Positions 17,912 to 26,249 of a DNA stretch of 64,000 bases are shown piece after piece. The position numbers were made by a program, and so were the translations under genes. The stretch's first letter is position 1; every line of letters begins with the position of its first letter. The notes under the pieces were generated by a model that did not search any database, had not been told where the DNA came from, and saw nothing but the letters and a program-made list of their open reading frames with translations. This stretch comes from Sphingobacterium psychroaquaticum (GTDB taxonomy: Bacteria; Bacteroidota; Bacteroidia; Sphingobacteriales; Sphingobacteriaceae), in the NCBI RefSeq assembly GCF_900177625.1, contig NZ_FXAU01000004.1, positions 1 through 64,000 of the forward strand, given 5' to 3'.

Positions 17912-18814
17912 ATGAAAATACCTGAATTTCTTAAGAAAGGCGATAAAGTAGCCATTGTATGTCCTGCAAGTTACATTAAGGGCGATATCGACCTTGCCGT
18001 TACGGTATTAACGGAATGGGGATTAGAAGTGGAAGTGGGCGAAACAGTCACCTCACAGTTTCACCAATTTGCGGGTACCGATGCCCTTCGTGCTGCCGAC
18101 CTACAGAAAGCGTTAGACGACCCGTCAATAAAAGCAGTATTTGCGGCTCGCGGCGGTTACGGAACCGTTCGCATTATCGATCATATCAATTTCAACCGTT
18201 TTAGAAAACATCCTAAATGGGTGATTGGCTTTAGCGATATTACGGTATTACATAGCCATATACACCACCGATTTAATATTCCTACTATTCACGGACAAAT
18301 GCCAAAGTCATTTGAAGATAGCTCCAAAGATGCGCTAGAATCATTAAAGCGTGCCCTTTTCGGACAAAAAATGGATTTCACATATAGTCAAACCGATTAT
18401 CCAAATAGGTCGGGCAACGGATCTGGTCAACTAATCGGAGGTAATCTAGCCATATTACAAAGTATTCTTAGCTCAAAATCAGATGGCAAATATGATGGTA
18501 AGGTATTGTTTATTGAAGATGTTGGTGAATCACATTATAACATCGATCGTATGTTGTGGACACTTAAGCGTGCAAAAAAATTAGACAAATTAGCAGGTTT
18601 AATTGTTGGAGGTTTCACCTCGCTCAAAGATAGTGACCCCGCATTTGGTCAACGATTTGAAGACATAATAATGGACAAAGTTAGGGCGTATGATTTCCCG
18701 GTAGCATTCGGTTACCCAGCGGGACACATCGAAAATAATCACAGTCTCATAATGGGGAAAAACATCAAACTACGGGTAAAAAACGAAGAAACTTCGTTAA
18801 AATACCTTGATTAG
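17912..18814 (+). CDS. ldcA: LD-carboxypeptidase (peptidase family S66)
   Basis: Serine peptidase that removes the terminal D-Ala from murein tetrapeptides during wall recycling (S66 family). At 300 aa it is full length and has no signal peptide, as expected for a cytoplasmic LdcA. GDKVAIVCPAS near the N-terminus, AARGGYGTVRIIDHINF (around 80-100) and FIEDVGESHYNIDRM (about 203-217, with the catalytic-site Glu) are family motifs. S66 also includes microcin-immunity MccF proteins, but no microcin genes are nearby. Confidence 0.87.
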   Translation: MKIPEFLKKGDKVAIVCPASYIKGDIDLAVTVLTEWGLEVEVGETVTSQFHQFAGTDALRAADLQKALDDPSIKAVFAARGGYGTVRIIDHINFNRFRKHPKWVIGFSDITVLHSHIHHRFNIPTIHGQMPKSFEDSSKDALESLKRALFGQKMDFTYSQTDYPNRSGNGSGQLIGGNLAILQSILSSKSDGKYDGKVLFIEDVGESHYNIDRMLWTLKRAKKLDKLAGLIVGGFTSLKDSDPAFGQRFEDIIMDKVRAYDFPVAFGYPAGHIENNHSLIMGKNIKLRVKNEETSLKYLD

Positions 18815-18858
18815 TTTGCATAAATTCTGTTTTTTCCATTTTAATATTTTCAACAATT

Positions 18859-18896
18859 CCTCAATAGCTCTATAACTATTGAGGTTTAATTTTTTT
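18859..18896 (+). terminator. Intrinsic terminator after ldcA
   Basis: CCTCAATAG (18859-18867) pairs with CTATTGAGG (18876-18884) over 9 bp, followed by TTTAATTTTTTT. Confidence 0.85.
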
Positions 18897-19014
18897 ATAC
18901 GCCCAAATATCATAACGATTAAACGTTTTTATTCAATTCTTTACGAAAAGTATCCGCGGTGACATTCCTCATGATATTCTCCATAACTTAGCATCAGTAA
19001 AAATAAATTATGAT

Positions 19015-20634
19015 ATGGTTATGGAAATGGGACAACCAAATCCACTAAGATCCACAGATAGTTTGGATACGCTAGCGGCAAAGGTTTATTTAAATGTGGA
19101 CGCCGACACACTTGTCGAGCAGACGATTGAGCGCGGACAGGGAAAGATAAGTGACCAAGGGGCACTTTGCATTGAGACCGGTAAATTTACAGGACGTTCC
19201 CCAAAAGATCGGTTTATTGTTAAAGATGATTACACTAAAGATGTAATCGACTGGGGAGAAGTAAACATTCCAATATCGACTTCAGCTTTTGATAATCTTT
19301 TGGAGAAAATGCAAATTTTTCTTCAAGATAAAGAGGTATGGGTACGCAATTGCTACGCTGGGGCTGATTCTAATTACAGAATCAATGTTACGGTTATCAA
19401 TACGCTACCATGGGCAAATTTATTTTGTCACCATCTATTTCTTCGACCAACGAATGAGGAGCTAGAAACTTACAAACAGGAGTGGACTATTGTACAAATT
19501 CCTGAATTTTTAGCCGATCCAGCAACAGATGGTACCCGCCAAGAAAATTTCTCGATCATCAACTTCACCAAAAAAATGATTTTGATCGGTGGCACGGCCT
19601 ATACAGGAGAGATGAAAAAAGGTATCTTCTCGGTACTGAACTTCATCCTACCACATGAGCATCAAGTGTTACCAATGCATTGCTCGGCTAACGAAGGTGC
19701 TAAAGGGGATACCGCTTTATTCTTTGGCTTAAGCGGAACAGGAAAGACTACGTTATCGGCTGATGTTAATCGTATGTTAATCGGAGATGATGAACACGGA
19801 TGGACAAACGATACGGTGTTTAATTTTGAAGGAGGTTGTTATGCTAAATGCATCGATTTGAGTGCGGAAAAAGAACCGCAAATATTCGCTGCAATAAAGC
19901 ATCCTACTTTACTGGAAAATATTCAATTCTTTCCGGGAACAAATACAGTGAACTATGCGGATGCGAAGCTGACAGAAAACACACGCGCCGCCTACCCTAT
20001 TGATCATATTGAAAATGCGAAGGAAGTATCTGTGGGAAATATTCCCAAGAACATATTTTTCTTAACATGTGATGCCTACGGCGTATTACCTCCAATCTCT
20101 AAGCTTACTAAGGCACAGGCGATGTACCACTTTATTTCGGGGTATACCGCTAAAGTAGCAGGGACAGAGATAGGTATCACAGAGCCACAAACAACATTCT
20201 CTGCTTGTTTTGGAAAAGTATTCTTACCGGCACACCCGACAACATACGCAGAATTACTGGGTAAAAAATTAGATCTACACGGTGATGTTAATGTATGGTT
20301 AGTAAATACGGGCTGGACAGCCGGAGCGTTCGGTACAGGTAATCGCATAAGCTTGAAATATACACGTGCAATGGTTCAAGCAGCTATTGAAGGTCAATTG
20401 GACAACGCAACTTTTCTACCGCATTCGGTTTTCGGTATACTAATGCCGACATCTTGCCCGAATGTACCAGATGAGATCTTGAACCCGAAAGATACATGGG
20501 CAGACAAAGATGCGTATGATAACCAAGCGAATAGACTCGCTCAATTGTTTATCAACAACTTTGAAGAATATAAAGCTAAGGCTAGTGCAGAAATCATCAG
20601 CGCTTCACCAAGAATACAAGAAGTAAAAATCTAA
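19015..20634 (+). CDS. pckA: Phosphoenolpyruvate carboxykinase (ATP)
   Basis: Converts oxaloacetate and ATP to PEP and CO2, the entry to gluconeogenesis; in many Bacteroidota it also runs in the carboxylating direction. At 539 aa it is full length. The ATP-type kinase-1a loop is GLSGTGKT (residues 238-245), with LIGDDEHGW for metal binding and TGRSPKDRF near residue 59 for substrate. The ATG at 19015 is followed by two more in-frame ATGs within five codons, so the exact start is uncertain by a few residues. It is monocistronic and followed by a strong terminator. Confidence 0.96.
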   Translation: MVMEMGQPNPLRSTDSLDTLAAKVYLNVDADTLVEQTIERGQGKISDQGALCIETGKFTGRSPKDRFIVKDDYTKDVIDWGEVNIPISTSAFDNLLEKMQIFLQDKEVWVRNCYAGADSNYRINVTVINTLPWANLFCHHLFLRPTNEELETYKQEWTIVQIPEFLADPATDGTRQENFSIINFTKKMILIGGTAYTGEMKKGIFSVLNFILPHEHQVLPMHCSANEGAKGDTALFFGLSGTGKTTLSADVNRMLIGDDEHGWTNDTVFNFEGGCYAKCIDLSAEKEPQIFAAIKHPTLLENIQFFPGTNTVNYADAKLTENTRAAYPIDHIENAKEVSVGNIPKNIFFLTCDAYGVLPPISKLTKAQAMYHFISGYTAKVAGTEIGITEPQTTFSACFGKVFLPAHPTTYAELLGKKLDLHGDVNVWLVNTGWTAGAFGTGNRISLKYTRAMVQAAIEGQLDNATFLPHSVFGILMPTSCPNVPDEILNPKDTWADKDAYDNQANRLAQLFINNFEEYKAKASAEIISASPRIQEVKI

Positions 20635-20637
20635 TAT

Positions 20638-20666
20638 AAAAAAAGCAGCGTAAAGCTGCTTTTTTT
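20638..20666. terminator. Bidirectional terminator between pckA and the respiratory operon
   Basis: AGCAGC (20644-20649) pairs with GCTGCT (20655-20660) around GTAAA; an A6 run on the left pairs with T6 on the right. It works on both strands. Confidence 0.85.
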
Positions 20667-20670
20667 ATAT

Positions 20671-21129
20671 CTACAAATAAACCTTGGCATGCCAGCTATC
20701 TCGTAACGGCACTTCCCATTTAAGGTCTATATCATCCGCATGGGTAAGCATATTATTAAATACTATAGTATCCTCATTCAACGCACCACTTTTCACTAAC
20801 TCCTCAAATACCGTACTAGGTACAACCCTAAGATTGCCATCCTGATGTTTATAGGCTATTTTCAAACGGTCGAAAAGTTGAATGGATAGTTCATTTTCGA
20901 TTTTCTTAAGCAGGTGAACTGATTTGTCTACAGAACATCCAGTAACCATGGCTTGTTCTTCATCCACAATTAAGAAAATAAACAAATTATACCGTATCTC
21001 GAACGAGCCAAGTAATTGGTTGCCGTGTGCAGTCCATTGTTTTACGAAATCACCAAGAATCTCACTTACTTGAACACACTCCAAATCAGTTAATAACCGA
21101 TCACTCTGATAAATCCATAATCTCTTCAT
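20671..21129 (-). CDS. Conserved 152-aa protein, often mislabelled ABC transporter ATPase
   Basis: Small soluble protein conserved in Bacteroidota. It begins MKRLWIYQSDRLL and contains WTAHGNQL, FEIRYNLFIFLIVDEEQA and the signature GCSVDKSVHLLK, ending in WEVPLRDSWHAKV. Homologues are commonly labelled ABC transporter ATPase, but there is no Walker A or B motif here, so that name is not supported. I chose the ATG at 21129 over an upstream start at 21207 because the longer version would add a Cys-rich stretch overlapping the DUF420 gene. It is the last gene of the respiratory operon, 11 bases after DUF420. The function is unknown. Confidence 0.78.
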   Translation of the reverse strand: MKRLWIYQSDRLLTDLECVQVSEILGDFVKQWTAHGNQLLGSFEIRYNLFIFLIVDEEQAMVTGCSVDKSVHLLKKIENELSIQLFDRLKIAYKHQDGNLRVVPSTVFEELVKSGALNEDTIVFNNMLTHADDIDLKWEVPLRDSWHAKVYL

Positions 21130-21140
21130 AGCACAATAAA

Positions 21141-21683
21141 TTAATGCGCGTAATAAGGTGATATCATTAAATAAACAACAACACCTGTTACAGCCACATA
21201 CAACCACATCGGATACGTAATACGGGCCAATTTCTTATGCCGCTCATACGCTCCTGCAATTCCTCTTACAAAGGTAATAAGTACAAAAGGAATAATGATA
21301 ATAGATAGGAGAATATGCGTAATCAGGATAAAGTAATATACATAACGTATCGCACCTTCTCCACCAAAAGGTGTAGAGTCTGAGGTCATGTGATAAGCGA
21401 CATACATGACTAAAAACGCAATAGAACAAGCCATGCACAGCTTAATCAAGGTCTCATGTAACTTTACTTTACCTTTCTTTACAGCAGAAACGGCGGCAAC
21501 CAATAAGATAGCTGTAATACCATTAATGGCTGCATAAATTGGAGGCAAAAAGGATAATGGTTCTACGTCATAACCAAGTTTACGAAGATTTACACCAAAT
21601 AATGCCGCAACAGCAACAGGAATTACAATGGAAAGAGTTACAATCCATTTTTTATATTTCTTTTCAGCTTCAGTCATTGCCAT
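21141..21683 (-). CDS. DUF420 membrane protein, probable oxidase assembly factor
   Basis: Integral membrane protein of 180 aa with five predicted helices (starting near residues 12, 45, 78, 112 and 152). Histidines flank helices in VMYVAYHMTSD and ILITHILLS. DUF420 includes CtaM, needed for heme A oxidase maturation in Firmicutes, which fits its place just after the SCO-like gene and the cytochrome oxidase genes. It starts one base after the SCO stop. The family call is good; the molecular role is inferred from family and context. Confidence 0.8.
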   Translation of the reverse strand: MAMTEAEKKYKKWIVTLSIVIPVAVAALFGVNLRKLGYDVEPLSFLPPIYAAINGITAILLVAAVSAVKKGKVKLHETLIKLCMACSIAFLVMYVAYHMTSDSTPFGGEGAIRYVYYFILITHILLSIIIIPFVLITFVRGIAGAYERHKKLARITYPMWLYVAVTGVVVYLMISPYYAH

Positions 21684-21684
21684 A

Positions 21685-22404
21685 CTATTTCTGCTTAATT
21701 TTTAACGGTCTATTTCTTACTTCTTCCACCACCTGTAGTTTAATTTCATCCTCCAGACGCTCTACTTCTCCTTTTTGACTAATATCATAAAAGCCTCTAA
21801 TTCTACGCTTAGAATCGATCAGTACAAATTGATTACTAATCAGAAATTTTGAAGAGTCCGCTGGGTCAATCATAGCATCAATCAACATCTGCTTTTGCGC
21901 GTAATCGAAAATATCCACATTGGGTTGGAACACCACCTGCCAATTGCCCCGCTCAACATTCTTATAAGGCTTCACAAAGGAGCCTAAAGTAGATACAGAT
22001 TCCTTCGGATCGACGGAAATAGAGTAAAAAGAAACAATAGGATTGGATTTAAAGCGATCTGATAATGCATTTACATGATTAAACATAAGCTTTGAAAAGG
22101 ACTGATCTTTACTGTAGAAGAGATGTGCTACCGTCAAAACGGTGTCCACTTCAAAAAAAGCCTTATTATTACCCTTAACATCTTTGAAGGAGATGTTAGA
22201 CAAGGTGTGGAAAATGGTATCAGGGTATTCTCTGCCCCAATTACGTTTCATTTCACCACTTAACCTTTTCTCTCCAAACACAGGAAGAGAAACATATTCG
22301 TTTGAACCGAGCCGGTTAACGGCTATATATAAAAAACCTGGCAATAGTAAAACCATTGCCAGGATAATTACTTTGGATCTACTTCTTTGAGTAGGCTTAC
22401 TCAT
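21685..22404 (-). CDS. SCO-like thioredoxin-fold protein lacking all cysteines
   Basis: The position in the operon and the thioredoxin-like body (about 65-225, with SFYSISVDPKES and FVLIDSKRRIRGFYD) mark it as SCO/SenC family. SCO proteins deliver copper to the CuA site of oxidase subunit II using CxxxC plus a distal His. Here the segment aligning with FTSCPxxCP reads YSKDQSFSK (residues 97-105): the cysteines are replaced by Asp100 and Ser104, and no cysteine occurs in the whole 239 aa. The distal His before FVLID also appears lost (ISNQFVLID). One N-terminal membrane anchor (11-29) is present. The frame is intact, so it is probably a repurposed protein, not a pseudogene. Confidence 0.75.
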   Translation of the reverse strand: MSKPTQRSRSKVIILAMVLLLPGFLYIAVNRLGSNEYVSLPVFGEKRLSGEMKRNWGREYPDTIFHTLSNISFKDVKGNNKAFFEVDTVLTVAHLFYSKDQSFSKLMFNHVNALSDRFKSNPIVSFYSISVDPKESVSTLGSFVKPYKNVERGNWQVVFQPNVDIFDYAQKQMLIDAMIDPADSSKFLISNQFVLIDSKRRIRGFYDISQKGEVERLEDEIKLQVVEEVRNRPLKIKQK

Positions 22405-22427
22405 CGTATATCTCCTATTTTAAAAAA

Positions 22428-22808
22428 TTACTTATTCGGGAAAATTGGGTGTGCTTGCATTGCTCCGTGAAGGAAGTCTCCTTCAATAAGCATTAATACA
22501 ATGAAGTATAAAATAAATATGAAAACCACACTACAACAAACAATAAATCCTGATTTCTCAAATTTTAAGTGCATGAAGTAAGCAACAATATAGAATGCTT
22601 TTACTAGGGTAAGTACAATGTAGATAATATTGACTAACATACCTTTTTGTAAAATTCCCCAATGGTGCACAAATCCAAGAGCGATTAAGAATTCTAAAGC
22701 TGTTAATGCTAATAAAATAAAGAATACTCTCCAGATACCTTTTTTATCCATACCAGCATGGTCATCATGGTGGTCGTGTGCTGCAATATTTTCGTGATGA
22801 TGTGACAT
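22428..22808 (-). CDS. Cytochrome c oxidase subunit IV family protein
   Basis: Small 126-aa membrane subunit of the aa3 oxidase (prokaryotic subunit IV family). The N-terminal tail is very His/Asp-rich (MSHHHENIAAHDHHDDHAG), followed by three membrane helices near 28-48, 55-75 and 87-110. These subunits stabilise the oxidase. It lies between the subunit III genes and the SCO-like gene. Confidence 0.85.
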   Translation of the reverse strand: MSHHHENIAAHDHHDDHAGMDKKGIWRVFFILLALTALEFLIALGFVHHWGILQKGMLVNIIYIVLTLVKAFYIVAYFMHLKFEKSGFIVCCSVVFIFILYFIVLMLIEGDFLHGAMQAHPIFPNK

Positions 22809-22848
22809 TATCTCAATTAAAATAATTAAAAAACTTTGTTAAACGAAA

Positions 22849-23586
22849 TCAGATTAAGTAGAAGAACGTAAATACGAACACCCATACTAAATCCACAAAG
22901 TGCCAGTACAAACCAACTTTTTCTACCATAAGGTATGTACCTCTACGCTCGAACGTATTGTTCAACGTCATACTCAAAATAATAATATTTAAAAGTACAC
23001 CGATTGATACGTGAAAACCGTGGAAACCTGTAATTGTAAAGAACAAATTAGAGAACTGTAATGCTGCTGTATAGGAAATATCTTTCGTAAAATAAGGTGC
23101 TAACGCATCCACTATAGCATTACCTTCTAGACCTGTAGCAGGATTTCTTCCGAACCAAAAACCTTGGTGATGTAAGTGGCTCCACTCAATTGCTTGACAA
23201 CCTAAGAACATCAAACCACCTAAGATGGTCCATAACATCCATTTTACAACTTCATCTTTTCTATTTCTATGTCCCGCATCCACGGCCAATACCATCGTTA
23301 CAGAAGACATAATAAGGATAAATGTCATAATACCGACAAACACAAGTGGTTGTCCTGATTCGGCAATTCCTGGAATAGATTGGAAGATTTTATCCGCATC
23401 GATCCATGTAGGCTGCGCAAACTTCTGCGTACCGTAATAAATCAAGAATGCAGAGAAAGTAAATGCATCCGATACCAAGAAAAACCACATCATGATTTTT
23501 CCATACTCTAAGTTCCAAGGAGACTTACCACCATTCCAAGGGCCGTCTTTTACCTTATCTAATTGCGATACAGTTGTTGTACTCAT
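22849..23586 (-). CDS. ctaE: Cytochrome c oxidase subunit III
   Basis: Membrane subunit of the heme-copper oxidase, 245 aa with about six helices. Family signatures are GKIMMWFFLVSDAFTFSAF near the N-terminus, the central AIEWSHLHHQG loop, and ITGFHGFHVSIGVLLN, ending with YWHFVDLVWVFVFTFFYL. It forms a tandem with the shorter subunit III-like gene upstream, suggesting both take part in one complex. ctaE is used by family convention. Confidence 0.92.
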   Translation of the reverse strand: MSTTTVSQLDKVKDGPWNGGKSPWNLEYGKIMMWFFLVSDAFTFSAFLIYYGTQKFAQPTWIDADKIFQSIPGIAESGQPLVFVGIMTFILIMSSVTMVLAVDAGHRNRKDEVVKWMLWTILGGLMFLGCQAIEWSHLHHQGFWFGRNPATGLEGNAIVDALAPYFTKDISYTAALQFSNLFFTITGFHGFHVSIGVLLNIIILSMTLNNTFERRGTYLMVEKVGLYWHFVDLVWVFVFTFFYLI

Positions 23587-23595
23587 TTTTTACTA

Positions 23596-24180
23596 TTATT
23601 GATTCAAAAGTAAGAAAACATATATATAAATCCATAAAAGATCGAGAAAATGCCAAAAAATACTGGCCAAATCCATGCGGAAAAGATTATCGGCATGTGG
23701 GATAGGCTTCATTGCCCCCATCAAACATCTAATCAATACGATCAAACCCGCAATAATGTGTGCTAAATGCAATCCTGTAAAAATGTATATAAAGGATTGC
23801 GAAGCATTAGGGTTAACAAAGAAAATACCTTGTCCAGCCAAAACCGTCCAAGAATGTACCTGTAAACCAAAGAAAACCAAACCCAGTAACAACGTCAAGA
23901 TTAAGAAATTCTTTTGTTGTCCCAGTCTTTGTTTTTTTGCTGCATTATGCGCCAAATACAAGGTCACACTGCTTAGCAAAATCGTTATCGTACTATAGAT
24001 AAACGCATTGGGTAACAATGTTTTGATTCCCTTATCAACGCCACTAGCTGTATACACGATGAATCCGCTGGATAATGCAGCAAACATCATGAACATACCA
24101 ATCATACCTAGCCAAAGGTTAAACTTTTTGGCTTTTCTTGACTGGATAACTTCCTCAACTACCTGTTCCGTATTTTCCAT
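23596..24180 (-). CDS. Short cytochrome c oxidase subunit III-like protein
   Basis: A 194-aa member of the heme-copper oxidase subunit III family with about five helices. FTGLHLAHIIAGLIVL and ASIFWHFLDLLWIYIYVFL are subunit III motifs. It is shorter than the neighbour at 22849-23586 and lacks the long central loop. Two adjacent subunit III-type genes recur in Bacteroidota Act/aa3 operons, so this is probably a true second subunit rather than a decaying copy. It starts 3 bases after the cyoE stop. Confidence 0.85.
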   Translation of the reverse strand: MENTEQVVEEVIQSRKAKKFNLWLGMIGMFMMFAALSSGFIVYTASGVDKGIKTLLPNAFIYSTITILLSSVTLYLAHNAAKKQRLGQQKNFLILTLLLGLVFFGLQVHSWTVLAGQGIFFVNPNASQSFIYIFTGLHLAHIIAGLIVLIRCLMGAMKPIPHADNLFRMDLASIFWHFLDLLWIYIYVFLLLNQ

Positions 24181-24183
24181 CTA

Positions 24184-25089
24184 TTAAAAAGGAATAAAAT
24201 CAAACAATAAAACTAACTGTGTCAAAGGCAAATAGAAAAAAGATGTAAACATTACTTTTCTAGCCGATGCATCAGTCATGGATTTAGCATGTTGAAATCC
24301 ATAAAAAGCAAACATTATCCCACCTAACAACGAAACGGCTGTAAAAACCCATCCGCCAAAACCATAATACATGGGCAAGAAGCCAACCGGTATCATAAGT
24401 AAAGCAGAAATAGCAATCATCCAAGCCGATACACGATCTTTTTCGCGGGTCGGTAACAAACGAAAGCCGGCATTTCTATAGTCCTCATCTGCCACCCATG
24501 CAATGGCCCAGAAGTGCGGAAATTGCCATACAAACTGAATTGCAAATAAAACGAGCGGTGTGATAACAATTGCGGCTTCACTAACAGCAGCATATTCCAA
24601 GCCAAAGCCCGCCGATTTAAAGGCAGCATAATAACCAATTAATGGTGGCAACGCGCCCGGAAAAGCACCAACTAGAACCGCAATTGGCGATTTTTGCTTA
24701 AGTGGTGTATAAATAAAGGCATACAGGATAATGGAGAAAACGGATAAAAGCCCGGCGATAAAATTTAATCGCACCAGCAATAACGTTCCAAAGATCCCCA
24801 TAAAGACACTCAGTACCAACGCCTGTCCTGTAGTCATACGACCAGAAGGAAGTGGACGATCGGCAGTACGTTTCATTAATTTATCCAAGTCGCGCTCAAT
24901 GATCTCATTAAAACCATTTGCCGAACCAGTAATGAAGAAACCACCTATGGTAAGAATCAGCCAATTGATCCAAATAATATCTCCCTGCTGTTTGGCGCCT
25001 ATCAGAAAAGCTATGGAAGCCGAAAAAACGACTGTTAAAGTTAATCTTAGCTTAACTAATTTCTTAAAATCAGACAAAAACTGCTTCAT
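24184..25089 (-). CDS. cyoE: Protoheme IX farnesyltransferase (heme O synthase)
   Basis: UbiA-family prenyltransferase converting heme B to heme O, the precursor of the heme A used by the oxidase encoded here. At 301 aa it has about nine helices. The prenyl-diphosphate/Mg2+ site is NGFNEIIERDLDKLMKRTAD (about residues 58-77) and the second Asp region is WVADEDYRNAGF. It lies in the operon after ctaA. ctaB is a synonym. Confidence 0.94.
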   Translation of the reverse strand: MKQFLSDFKKLVKLRLTLTVVFSASIAFLIGAKQQGDIIWINWLILTIGGFFITGSANGFNEIIERDLDKLMKRTADRPLPSGRMTTGQALVLSVFMGIFGTLLLVRLNFIAGLLSVFSIILYAFIYTPLKQKSPIAVLVGAFPGALPPLIGYYAAFKSAGFGLEYAAVSEAAIVITPLVLFAIQFVWQFPHFWAIAWVADEDYRNAGFRLLPTREKDRVSAWMIAISALLMIPVGFLPMYYGFGGWVFTAVSLLGGIMFAFYGFQHAKSMTDASARKVMFTSFFYLPLTQLVLLFDFIPF

Positions 25090-25160
25090 GTAAACTACGT
25101 TAATCTCTTTAATGTTCTACAATTACACTAATCCGGCAAAGTTCTACAACAAACAGCATA

Positions 25161-26204
25161 TTATCGTTGTAATTTTGTCATTAATAGCATCAAATAATAT
25201 TGCGCTCCGAATAGCAAACTCGCCACTACCAAGTGCGTTGTTTGCGCGAAAGCAGGAACATTAAATCGGGCCAAAACAATACCAGAAAGCATTTGTATAC
25301 CAATTAATACAATAACTATCCAAGCATATTTGCTTTGCAATGTCAATGAACTAAACCTACTTCGAACAAGGAAGAAAAGAATAACTGTTAATCCCAGTGA
25401 AACATAGGCCAATACTCTATGTACAGAAAATGAATCGCCTAAATTTGCTACCCATTCTTGTCGCGCGATGAGCTGACTACTTAAGTGGTCAATCGTTTCT
25501 CTAACTTCTGTACCAAAAACAACCTGTACAACCATTAAAACTAATGAAACAAAGGCCAATGCTTTTATTCCTTTAACATGTTGGTTACTGAGAATTGTTT
25601 TATTTCTTAATGTTGTTGCTTGATAAAATGTATATATACTGATCGCTACGATTAACAGCGCTAACAACATATGTACTGTGATAATCCAAGGCATCAGATT
25701 CGTGGATACCACGATAGATCCTAACCAAGCCTGAAGCACCACAACAAAAACATTTAAAACGCTCCATACTACAATGGAGGGTTTTGTTTTTAAATAGGTA
25801 AAAGAGAATATCGCCGAAAAAAGCAGACAGAAACCAGCAGCAACACCAACCAAACGATTAACATACTCCGTCCAAGTCTTAGCCGCGTTGAATTCTTCAT
25901 GCGCCAATATCGACTGGTCGTGTCTAATCTTATCAGCCATTTCTGGATGACCAAAAAACTCTACAATTTTTGCAAATCGTTGATTCTTTTTGGCTCGGCC
26001 ATCAATATATTGCTGTTCGTATCCCTCTGGCAGTTGAGATACATCCGTCGGCGGTATAATGCGATTAAAGCATTTTGGCCAATCCGGGCATCCCATTCCG
26101 GAACCTGTGCTTCTTACAATTCCGCCTGCTGCTATGACTAGAAACAGCACGATAATTGTAATTCTATTTGTTAAGACAAATCTTTTTTCTGCACGCGGAT
26201 ACAT
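25161..26204 (-). CDS. ctaA: Heme A synthase (COX15/CtaA family)
   Basis: Oxidises the C8 methyl group of heme O to a formyl group, giving heme A. The 347 aa have eight helices in two four-helix halves. GGIVRSTGSGMGCPDWPKCF (about 22-41) carries the characteristic cysteine pair in the first loop. Heme-ligand histidines lie in TVHMLLALL, SVHRVLAYVS and TTHLVVASL. It is encoded 71 bases before cyoE, in the same operon. Confidence 0.93.
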   Translation of the reverse strand: MYPRAEKRFVLTNRITIIVLFLVIAAGGIVRSTGSGMGCPDWPKCFNRIIPPTDVSQLPEGYEQQYIDGRAKKNQRFAKIVEFFGHPEMADKIRHDQSILAHEEFNAAKTWTEYVNRLVGVAAGFCLLFSAIFSFTYLKTKPSIVVWSVLNVFVVVLQAWLGSIVVSTNLMPWIITVHMLLALLIVAISIYTFYQATTLRNKTILSNQHVKGIKALAFVSLVLMVVQVVFGTEVRETIDHLSSQLIARQEWVANLGDSFSVHRVLAYVSLGLTVILFFLVRSRFSSLTLQSKYAWIVIVLIGIQMLSGIVLARFNVPAFAQTTHLVVASLLFGAQYYLMLLMTKLQR

Positions 26205-26249
26205 ATATCCTCTCTTTCTACTAAAATATAAAGAGAGGTAGGTAAAAAC

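Noticed and set aside
21130..21207. N-terminal extension of the 152-aa protein
   Set aside because: Cys-rich, overlaps the DUF420 reading frame, and the conserved family start is at MKRLWIYQSD.
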